Shown piece by piece: positions 33,848 through 43,747 of a stretch of 64,000 nt of DNA. Position numbers and translations under genes: made by a program. The stretch lies in contig JAWQEG010001306.1 in NCBI GenBank assembly GCA_033782935.1, forward strand, positions 2,480,001 through 2,544,000. The letters are read 5' to 3'. The stretch comes from Petrolisthes cinctipes (taxonomy: Eukaryota; Arthropoda; Malacostraca; Decapoda; Porcellanidae). How positions within the stretch are numbered: the first letter of the stretch is position 1; each line of letters begins with the position of its first letter. The notes beneath the pieces are model-generated. The model did no database searches and had not been told where the DNA came from. It was given only the letters and a program-made list of their open reading frames with translations.

Positions 33848-35665
33848 GTTAGAGTATTTTCAAAATTCAGGCCCAAAACATGCTGAAAATCGATATTTTT
33901 GGTGCCCAAAGTCAATATGTGCATGTATCTTCTGTACCCGTTTATATCTCAAATTCAGGCTAAAAACACCCGAAAATTCAATATTTTGGGGTCCCAGAAG
34001 CAATCTGTACAGTGCTTGAATATTTTCAAAATATAGGCTAAAAACATGCTAAAAATCAATCTTTTAGGTGCCAAAAAGTCGATATCTCAAATTCAGTCCC
34101 AAAACACCCGAAAATTCGATATTTAGGGGTCCCAGAAGCGATCTGTACATGTCTACTCCGTGTTAGAGTATTTTCAAAATACATGCTCAAAACATACTGA
34201 AAATCGATCTTTTAGGTGCACAAAAGTCGATATGTGCATGCATCTTCAGTACCCGTTTATATCTCAAATTCAGGCTCAAAACACCCGAAAATTCAATATT
34301 TTGGGGTCCCAGAAGCAATCTGTACATGCCTACACAGTGCTAGAATATTTTCAAAATATAGGCTAAAAACATGCTAAAAATCGACATTTTAGGTGCCAAA
34401 AAATCGATATCTCAAATTCAGTCCCAAAACACCCGAAAATTCGATATTTAGAGGTCCCAGAAGGTATCTGTACATGCCTACTCCGTGTTAGAGTATTTTC
34501 AAAATACAGGCCAAAAACATACTGAAAATCGATCTTTTAGGTGCCCAAAAGTCGATATGTGCATGCATCTTCTGTACCCGTTTATATCTCAAATTCTGGC
34601 CCTAAACACCCGAAAATTCGATATTTTGGGGTCCCAGAAGCAATCTGTACATGCCTACTCCGTGTTAGAGTATTTTTAAAATTCAGGCCCAAAACATGCT
34701 GAAAATCGATATTTTTGGTGCCCAAAGTCAATATGTGCATGTATCTTCTGTACCCGTTTATATCTCAAATTCAGGCTCAAAACACCCGAAAATTCAATAT
34801 TTTGGGGTCCCAGAAGCAATCTGTACATGCCTACTCAGTGCTAGAATATTTTCAAAATATAGGCTAAAAACATGATAAAAATCGATCTTTTAGGTGCCAA
34901 AAAGTCGATATCTCAAATTCAGTCCCAAAACACCCGAAAATTCGATATTTAGGGGTCCCAGAAGCGATCTGTACATGCCTACTCCGAGTTAGAGTATTTT
35001 CAAAATACATGCTCAAAACATACTGAAAATCGATCTTTTAGATGCACAAAAGTCGATATGTGCATGCATCTTCAGTACCCGTTTATATCTCAAATTCAGG
35101 CTCAAAACACCCGAAAATTCAATATTTTGGGGTCCCAAAAGCGATCTGTACATGCCTACTCAGTGTTAGAGTATTTTCAAAATACAGGCACAAAACATGC
35201 TGAAAATCGATATTTTAGATGCCCAAAGTCAATATGTGCATGTATCTTCTGTAAACGTTTATATCTCAAATTCAGGCTCAAAACACCCGAGAATTCAATA
35301 TTTTGGGGTCCCAGAAGTAATCTGTACATGCCTACACAGTGCTAGAATATTTTCAAAATATAGGCTAAAAACATGCTAAAAATCGACATTTTAGGTGCCA
35401 AAAAATCGATATCTCAAATTCAGTCCCAAAACACCCGAAAATTCGATATTTAGAGGTCCCAGAAGGTATCTGTACATGCCTACTCCGTGTTAGAGTATTT
35501 TCTAAATACAGGCCAAAAACATACTGAAAATCGATCTTTTAGGTGCCCAAAAGTCGATATGTGCATGCATCTTCTGTACCCGTTTATATCTCAAATTCTG
35601 GCCCTAAACACCCGAAAATTCGATATTTTGGGGTCCCAGAAGCGATCTGTACATGCCTACTCCGT
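33848..35665 (+). repeat. 1,818-bp eleven-monomer unit, copy 2
   Basis: Tandem neighbour of copy 1 with the same monomer order and rare variants. Differences seen include GCAATC for GCGATC near 34651, and GATGCAC for GGTGCAC near 35041. The following B2d (35666) lacks the GGCTAAAAACACC marker, which sets the right boundary. Confidence 0.93.
35341..35488 (+). repeat. S1 monomer, reference copy (148 bp, short class)
   Basis: Class S1 starts GCTAGAATATTTTCAAAATA and has AAATCGACATTTTAGGTGCC, a run of six A, then TCGATATCTCAAATTCAGTC, GATATTTAGAGGTCCC and GAAGGTATCTG, ending CTCCGT. It lacks the 29 bases that follow GTCGATAT in A monomers, so it is 148 bp instead of 177. It closes the first trimer and is normally followed by A2. 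The length is close to a nucleosome core, which may be coincidence. Confidence 0.93.
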
Positions 35666-36470
35666 GTTAGAGTATTTTCAAAATTCAGGCCCAAAACATG
35701 CTGAAAATCGATATTTTTGGTGCCCAAAGTCAATATGTGCATGTATCTTCTGTACCCGTTTATATCTCAAATTCAGGCTCAAAACACCCGAAAATTCAAT
35801 ATTTTGGGGTCCCAGAAGCAATCTGTACAGTACTAGAATATTTTCAAAATATAGGCTAAAAACATGCTAAAAATCGATCTTTTAGGTGCCAAAAAATCGA
35901 TATCTCAAATTCAGTCCCAAAACACCCGAAAATTCGATATTTAGAGGTCCCAGAAGGTATCTGTACATGCCTACTCCGTATTAGAGTATTTTCAAAATAC
36001 AGGCCAAAAACATAATGAAAATCGATCTTTTAGGTGCCCAAAAGTCGATATGTGCATGCATCTTCTGTACCCGTTTATATCTCAAATTCTGGCCCTAAAC
36101 ACCCGAAAATTCGATATTTTGGGGTCCCAGAAGCGATCTGTACATGCCTACTCCGTGTTAGAGTATTTTCAAAATTCAGGCCCAAAACATGCTGAAAATC
36201 GATATTTTTGGTGCCCAAAGTCAATATGTGCATGTATCTTCTGTACCCGTTTATATCTCAAATTCAGGCTCAAAACACCCGAAAATTCAATATTTTGGGG
36301 TCCCAGAAGCAATCTGTACAGTGCTAGAATATTTTCAAAATATAGGCTAAAAACATGCTAAAAATCGATCTTTTAGGTGCCAAAAAGTCGATATCTCAAA
36401 TTCAGTCCCAAAACACCCGAAAATTCGATATTTAGGGGTCCCAGAAGCGATCTGTACATGCCTACTCCGT

Positions 36471-39400
36471 GTTAGAGTATTTTCAAAATACATGCTCAAA
36501 ACATACTGAAAATCGATCTTTTAGGTGCCCAAAAGTCGATATGTGCATGCATCTTCAGTACCCGTTTATATCTCAAATTCAGGCTCAAAACACCCGAAAA
36601 TTCAATATTTTGGGGTCCCAGAAGATATCTGTACATGCCTACTCAGTGTTAGAGTATTTTCAAAATACAGGCCCAAAACATGCTGAAAATCGATATTTTA
36701 GATGCCCAAAGTCAATATGTGCATGTATCTTCTGTACCCGTTTATATCTCAAATTCAGGCTCAAAACACCCGAAAATTCAATATTTTGGGGTCCCAGAAG
36801 CAATCTGTACATGCCTACACAGTGCTAGAATATTTTCAAAATATAGGCTAAAAACATGCTAAAAATCGACATTTTAGGTGCCAAAAAATCGATATCTCAA
36901 ATTCAGTCCCAAAACACCCGAAAATTCGATATTTTGAGGTCCCAGTAGGTATCTGTACATGCCTACTCCGTGTTAGAGTATTTTCAAAATACAGGCCAAA
37001 AACATACTGAAAATCGATCTTTTAGGTGCCCAAAAGTCGATATGTGCATGCATCTTCTGTACCCGTTTATATCTCAAATTCTGGCCCTAAACACCCGAAA
37101 ATTCGATATTTTGGGGTCCCAGAAGCGATCTGTACATGTATACTCCGTGTTAGAGTATTTTCAAAATACATGCTCAAAACATACTGAAAATCGATCTTTT
37201 AGGTGCACAAAAGTCGATATGTGCATGCATCTTCAGTACCCGTTTATATCTCAAATTCAGGCTCAAAACACCCGAAAATTCAATATTTTGGGGTCCCAGA
37301 AGGTATCTGTACATGCCTACTCCGTGTTAGAGTATTTTCAAAATACAGGCCAAAAACATAATGAAAATCGATCTTTTAGGTGCCCAAAAGTCGATATGTG
37401 CATGCATCTTCTGTACCCGTTTATATCTCAAATTCTGGCCCTAAACACCCGAAAATTCGATATTTTGGGGTCCCAGAAGCGATCTGTACATGCCTACTCC
37501 GTGTTAGAGTATTTTCAAAATTCAGGCCCAAAACATGCTGAAAATCGATATTTTTGGTGCCCAAAGTCAATATGTGCATGTATCTTCTGTACCCGTTTAT
37601 ATCTCAAATTCAGGCTCAAAACACCCGAAAATTCAATATTTTGGGGTCCCAGAAGCAATCTGTACAGTGCTAGAATATTTTCAAAATATAGGCTAAAAAC
37701 ATGCTAAAAATCGATCTTTTAGGTGCCAAAAAGTCGATATCTCAAATTCAGTCCCAAAACACCCGAAAATTCGATATTTAGGGGTCCCAGAAGCGATCTG
37801 TACATGCCTACTCCGTGTTAGAGTATTTTCAAAATACATGCTAAAAACATACTGAAAATCGATCTTTTAGGTGCACAAAAGTCGATAAGTGCATGCATCT
37901 TCAGTACCCGTTTATATCTCAAATTCAGGCTCAAAACACCCGAAAATTCGATATTTTGGGGTCCCAGAAGCGATCAGTACATGCCTACTCCGTGTTAGAG
38001 TATTTTCAAAATTCAGGCCCAAAACATGCTGAAAATCGCTATTTTAGATGCCCAAAGTCAATATGTGCATGTATCTTCTGTAAACGTTTATATCTCAAAT
38101 TCAGGCTCAAAACACCCGAGAATTCAATATTTTGGGGTCCCAGAAGTAATCTGTACATGCCTACACAGTGCTAGAATATTTTCAAAATATAGGCTAAAAA
38201 CATGCTAAAAATCGACATTTTAGGTGCCAAAAAATCGATATCTTAAATTCAGTCCCAAAACACCCGAAAATTCGATATTTAGAGGTCCCAGAAGGTATCT
38301 GTACATGCCTACTCCGTGTTAGAGTATTTTCTAAATACAGGCCAAAAACATACTGAAAATCGATCTTTTAGGTGCCCAAAAGTCGATATGTGCATGCATC
38401 TTCTGTACCCGTTTATATCTCAAATTCTGGCCCTAAACACCCGAAAATTCGATATTTTGGGGTCCCAGAAGCGATCTGTACATGCCTACTCCGTGTTAGA
38501 GTATTTTCAAAATTCAGTCCCAAAACATGCTGAAAATCGATATTTTTGGTGCCCAAAGTCAATATGTGCATGTATCTTCTGTACCCGTTTATATCTCAAA
38601 TTCAGGCTCAAAACACTCGAAAATTCAATATTTTGGGGTCCCAGAAGCAATCTGTACAGTACTAGAATATTTTCGAAATATAGGCTAAAAACATGCTAAA
38701 AATCGATCTTTTAGGTGCCAAAAAGTCGATATCTCAAATTCAGTCCCAAAACACCCGAAAATTCGATATTTAGGGGTCCCAGAAGCGATCTGTACATGCC
38801 TTCTCCGTGTTAGAGTATTTTCAAAATACATGCTCAAAACATACTGAAAATCGATCTTTTAGGTGCACAAAAGTCGATATGTGCATGCATCTTCAGTACC
38901 CGTTTATATCTCAAATTCAGGCTCAAAACACCCGAAAATTCGTTATTTTGGGGTCCCAGAAGCAATCTGTACATGCCTACACAGTGCTAGAATATTTTCA
39001 AAATATAGGCTAAAAACATGCTAAAAATCGACATTTTAGGTGCCAAAAAATGGATATCTCAAATTCAGTTCCAAAACACCCGAAAAATCGATATTTAGAG
39101 GTCCCAGAAGGTATCTGTACATGCCTACTCCGTGTTAGAGTATTTTCAAAATACAGGCCAAAAACATACTGAAAATCGATCTTTTAGGTGCCCAAAAGTC
39201 GATATGTGCATGCATCTTCTGTACCCGTTTATATCTCAAATTGTGGCCCTAAACACCCGAAAATTCGATATTATGGGGTCCCAGAAGCGATCTGTACATG
39301 CCTACTCCGTGTTAGAGTATTTTCAAATTTCAGGCCCAAAACATGCTGAAAATCGATATTTTTGGTGCCCAAAGTCATTATGTGCATGTATCTTCTGTAC

Positions 39401-40121
39401 CCGTTTATATCTCAAATTCAGGCTCAAAACACCCGAAAATTCAATATTTTGGGGTCCCAGAAGCAATCTGTACATGCCTACTCAGTGCTAGAATATTTCC
39501 AAAATATAGGCTAAAAACATGCTAAAAATCGATCTTTTAGGTGCCAAAAAGTCGATATCTCAAATTCATTCCCAAAACACCCGAAAATTCGATATTTAGG
39601 GGTCCCAGAAGCGATCTGTACATGCCTACTCCGTGTTAGAGTATTTTCAAAATACATGCTCAAAACATACTGAAAATCGATCTTTTAGGTGCACAAAAGT
39701 CGATATGTGCATGCATCTTCAGTACCCGTTTATATCCCAAATTCAGGCTCAAAACACCCGAAAATTCAATATTTTGGGGTCCCAGAAGCAATCTGTACAT
39801 ACTCAGTGTTAGAGTATTTTCAAAATACAGGCCCAAAACATGCTGAAAATCGATATTTTAGATGCCCAAAGTCAATATGTGCATGTATCTTCTGTACCCG
39901 TTTATATCTCAAATTCAGGCTCAAAACACCCGAAAATTCAATATTTTGGGGTCCCAGAAGCAATCTGTACAGTGCTAGAATATTTTCAAAATATAGGCTA
40001 AAAACATGCTAAAAATCGATCTTTTAGGTGCCAAAAAGTCGATATCTCAAATTTTGTCCCAAAACACCCGAAAATTCGATATTTAGGGGTCCCAGAAGCG
40101 ATCTGTACATGCCTACTCCGT
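36471..40121 (+). repeat. Array block 10: monomer map
   Basis: Monomer starts: A1 36471, B1 36648, S1 36824, A2 36972, A1 37149, A2 37326, B2d 37503, S2 37669, A1 37817, B2/B1 hybrid 37994, S1 38170, A2 38318, B2d 38495, S2 38661, A1 38809, S1 38986, A2 39134, B2 39311, S2 39487, A1 39635 (173 bp), B1d 39808, S2 39974. The run A2-A1-A2 at 36972-37502 has three 177-bp monomers in a row. The longest stop-free frame in the window (36970-37707) exists only because of that run. A1 at 39635 lost GCCT before its end (junction near 39800). Confidence 0.89.
38318..40121 (+). repeat. 1.8-kb segment repeated about 3.62 kb downstream, copy 1
   Basis: Order: A2-B2d-S2-A1-S1-A2-B2-S2-A1-B1d-S2. It matches 41941-43747 through shared rare variants: TTTTCTAAATAC, CAGTACTAG, TTCGTTATTTT, AATGGATATCTC, CCGAAAAATCG, ATATTTCCAAAATA, CAAATTCATTCCC, ATATCCCAAATTC and the GCCT deletion. 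Offsets run 3,623, 3,622, 3,620 and 3,626 as indels accumulate. Confidence 0.9.
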
Positions 40122-41940
40122 GTTAGAGTATTTTCAAAATACATGCTCAAAACATACTGAAAATCGATCTTTTAGGTGCACAAAAGTCGATATGTGCATG
40201 CATCTTCAGTACCCGTTTATATCTCAAATTCAGGCTCAAAACACCCGAAAATTCAATATTTTGGGGTCCCAGAAGCGATCTGTACATGCCTACTCCGTGT
40301 TAGAGTATTTTCAAAATTCAGGCCCAAAACATGCTGAAAATCGATATTTTTGGTGCCCAAAGTCAATATGTGCATGTATCTTCTGTACCCGTTTATATCT
40401 CAAATTCAGGCTCAAAACACCCGAAAATTCAATATTTTGGGGTCCCAGAAGCAATCTGTACAGTGCTAGAATATTTTCGAAATATAGGCTAAAAACATGC
40501 TAAAAATCGATCTTTTAGGTGCCAAAAAGTCGATATCTCAAATTCAGTCCCAAAACACCCGAAAATTCGATATTTAGGGGTCCCAGAAGCGATCTGTACA
40601 TGTCTACTCCGTGTTGGAGTATTTTCAAAATACATGCTCAAAACATACTGAAAATCGATCTTTTAGGTGCACAAAAGTCGATATGTGCATGCATCTTCAG
40701 TACCCGTTTATATCTCAAATTCAGGCTCAAAACACCCGAAAATTCAATATTTTGGGGTCCCAGAAGCAATCTGTACATGCCTACACAGTGCTAGAATATT
40801 TTCAAAATATAGGCTAAAAACATGCTAAAAATCGACATTTTAGGTGCCAAAAAATCGATATCTCAAATTCAGTCCCAAAACACCCGAAAATTCGATATTT
40901 AGAGGTCCCAGAAGGTATCTGTACATGCCTACTCCGTGTTAGAGTATTTTCAAAATACAGGCCAAAAACATACTGAAAATCGATCTTTTAGGTGCCCAAA
41001 AGTCGGTATGTGCATGCATCTTCTGTACCCGTTTATATCTCAAATTCTGGCCCTAAACACCCGAAAATTCGATATTTTGGGGTCCCAGAAGCGATCTGTA
41101 CATGCCTACTCCGTGTTAGAGTATTTTTAAATTTCAGGCCCAAAACATGCTGAAAATCGATATTTTTGGTGCCCAAAGTCAATATGTGCATGTATCTTCT
41201 GTACCCGTTTATATCTCAAATTCAGGCTCAAAACACCCGAAAATTCAATATTTTGGGGTCCCAGAAGCAATCTGTACATGCCTACTCAGTGCTAGAATAT
41301 TTTCAAAATATAGGCTAAAAACATGATAAAAATCGATCTTTTAGGTGCCAAAAAGTCGATATCTCAAATTCAGTCCCAAAACACCCGAAAATTCGATATT
41401 TAGGGGTCCCAGAAGCGATCTGTACATGCCTACTCCGTGTTAGAGTATTTTCAAAATACATGCTCAAAACATACTGAAAATCGATCTTTTAGGTGCACAA
41501 AAGTCGATATGTGCATGCATCTTCAGTACCCGTTTATATCTCAAATTCAGGCTCAAAACACCCGAAAATTCAATATTTTGGGGTCCCAGAAGCGATCTGT
41601 ACATGCCTACTCAGTGTTAGAGTATTTTCAAAATACATGCTCAAAACATACTGAAAATCGATCTTTTAGGTGCACAAAAGTCGATATGTGCATGCATCTT
41701 CAGTACCCGTTTATATCTCAAATTCAGGCTCAAAACACCCGAAAATTCAATATTTTGGGGTCCCAGAAGCGATCTGTACATGCCTACTCAGTGTTAGAGT
41801 ATTTTCAAAATATAGGCTAAAAACATGCTAAAAATCGACATTTTAGGTGCCAAAAAATCGATATCTCAAATTCAGTCCCAAAACACCCGAAAATTCGATA
41901 TTTAGAGGTCCCAGAAGGTATCTGTACATGCCTACTCCGT

Positions 41941-43747
41941 GTTAGAGTATTTTCTAAATACAGGCCAAAAACATACTGAAAATCGATCTTTTAGGTCCCA
42001 AAAGTCGATATGTGCATGCATCTTCTGTACCCGTTTATATCTCAAATTCTGGCCCTAAACACCCGAAAATTCGATATTTTGGGGTCCCAGAAGCGATCTG
42101 TACATGCCTACTCCGTGTTAGAGTATTTTCAAAATTCAGTCCCAAAACATGCTGAAAATCGATATTTTTGGTGCCCAAAGTCAATATGTGCATGTATCTT
42201 CTGTACCCGTTTATATCTCAAATTCAGGCTCAAAACACCCGAAAATTCAATATTTTGGGGTCCCAGAAGCAATCTGTACAGTACTAGAATATTTTCGAAA
42301 TATAGGCTAAAAACATGCTAAAAATCGATCTTTTATGTGCCAAAAAGTCGATATCTCAAATTCAGTCCCAAAACACCCGAAAATTCGATATTTAGGGGTC
42401 CCAGAAGCGATCTGTACATGCCTACTCCGTGTTAGAGTATTTTCAAAATACATGCTCAAAACATACTGAAAATCGATCTTTTAGGTGCACAAAAGTCGAT
42501 ATGTGCATGCATCTTCAGTACCCGTTTATATCTCAAATTCAGGCTCAAAACACCCGAAAATTCGTTATTTTGGGGTCCCAGAAGCAATCTGTACATGCCT
42601 ACACAGTGCTAGAATATTTTCAAAATATAGGCTAAAAACATGCTAAAAATCGACATTTTAGGTGCCAAAAAATGGATATCTCAAATTCAGTTCCAAAACA
42701 CCCGAAAAATCGATATTTAGGGGTCCCAGAAGCGATCTGTACATGCCTACTCCGTGTTAGAGTATTTTCAAAATACATGCTCAAAACATACTGAAATCGA
42801 TCTTTTAGGTGCACAAAAGTCGATATGTGCATGCATCTTCAGTACCCGTTTATATCTCAAATTCAGGCTCAAAACACCCGAAAATTCAATATTTTGGGGT
42901 CCCAGAAGCAATCTGTACATGCCTACTCAGTGTTAGAGTATTTTCAAAATAAAGGCCCAAAACATGCTGAAAATCGATTTTTTAGAGCCCAAAGTCAATA
43001 TGTGCATGTATCTTCTGTACCCGTTTATATATCAAATTCAGGCTCAAAACACCCGAAAATTCAATATTTTGGGGTCCCAGAAGCAATCTGTACATGCCTA
43101 CTCAGTGCTAGAATATTTCCAAAATATAGGCTAAAAACATGCTAAAAATCGATCTTTTAGGTGCCAAAAAGTCGATATCTCAAATTCATTCCCAAAACAC
43201 CCGAAAATTCGATATTTAGGGGTCCCAGAAGCGATCTGTACATGCCTACTCCGTGTTAGAGTATTTTCAAAATACATGCTCAAAACATACTGAAAATCGA
43301 TCTTTTAGGTGCACAAAAGTCGATATGTGCATGCATCTTCAGTACCCGTTTATATCCCAAATTCAGGCTCAAAACACCCGAAAATTCAATATTTTGGGGT
43401 CCCAGAAGCAATCTGTACATACTCAGTGTTAGAGTATTTTCAAAATACAGGCCCAAAACATGCTGAAAATCGATATTTTAGATTTAGATGCCCAAAGTCA
43501 ATATGTGCATGTATCTTCTGTACCCGTTTATATCTCAAATTCAGGCTCAAAACACCCGAAAATTCAATATTTTGGGGTCCCAGAAGCAATCTGTACAGTG
43601 CTAGAATATTTTCAAAATATAGGCTAAAAACATGCTAAAAATCGATCTTTTAGGTGCCAAAAAGTCGATATCTCAAATTCAGTCCCAAAACACCCGAAAA
43701 TTCGATATTTAGGGGTCCCAGAAGCGATCTGTACATGCCTACGCCGT
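41941..43747 (+). repeat. 1.8-kb segment, copy 2, with A1-B1 replacing A2-B2
   Basis: It follows copy 1 in order except that 42756-43106 is A1-B1 where copy 1 has A2-B2 (39134-39486), while both flanks keep the rare markers. Copy 2 also has a one-base loss near 41996, a one-base loss in CTGAAATCG (42795), GATTTTTTAGAGCCC (42978) and a 6-bp TTTAGA duplication (43477-43488). Confidence 0.9.
43477..43488 (+). repeat. 6-bp tandem duplication TTTAGA in a B1d monomer
   Basis: ATATTTTAGATTTAGATGCCC shows TTTAGA twice where B1 has it once. Its 3.62-kb-upstream partner (39808) lacks it, so it arose after that duplication. Confidence 0.88.

Larger units (their letters stand above)
31528..36470 (+). 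repeat. Array block 9: monomer map, contains the 1,818-bp duplication
   Basis: Monomer starts: A1 31528, S1 31705, A2 31853, B2d 32030, S2 32196, A1 32344, S1 32521, A2 32669, B2 32846, S2 33022, A1 33170, B1 33347, S1 33523, A2 33671, B2d 33848, S2 34014, A1 34162, S1 34339, A2 34487, B2 34664, S2 34840, A1 34988, B1 35165, S1 35341, A2 35489, B2d 35666, S 35832, A2 35980, B2d 36157, S2 36323. The S at 35832 starts ACTAG instead of GCTAG and has S1 sequence in its second half. Confidence 0.9.
40122..43747 (+). repeat. Array block 11: monomer map
   Basis: Monomer starts: A1 40122, B2d 40299, S2 40465, A1 40613, S1 40790, A2 40938, B2 41115, S2 41291, A1 41439, A1 41616, S1 41793, A2 41941 (176 bp), B2d 42117, S2 42283, A1 42431, S1 42608, A1 42756 (176 bp), B1 42932 (175 bp), S2 43107, A1 43255 (173 bp), B1d 43428 (172 bp), S2 43600. 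The S1 at 41793 starts GTTAGAGTATTTTC, a long-class 5' end joined to a short body, and so breaks the dyad pairing. Confidence 0.89.

Noticed and set aside
36970..37707. Longest open frame (245 codons) and about 190 similar frames on the + strand
   Set aside because: They begin at GTG or ATG inside the monomer and repeat the same peptide. A monomers are 177 bp, which is 59 codons, and one frame lacks stops, so frames pass from monomer to monomer until B or S shifts them onto TAG. No codon-level conservation, distinct start context or unique domain is seen.
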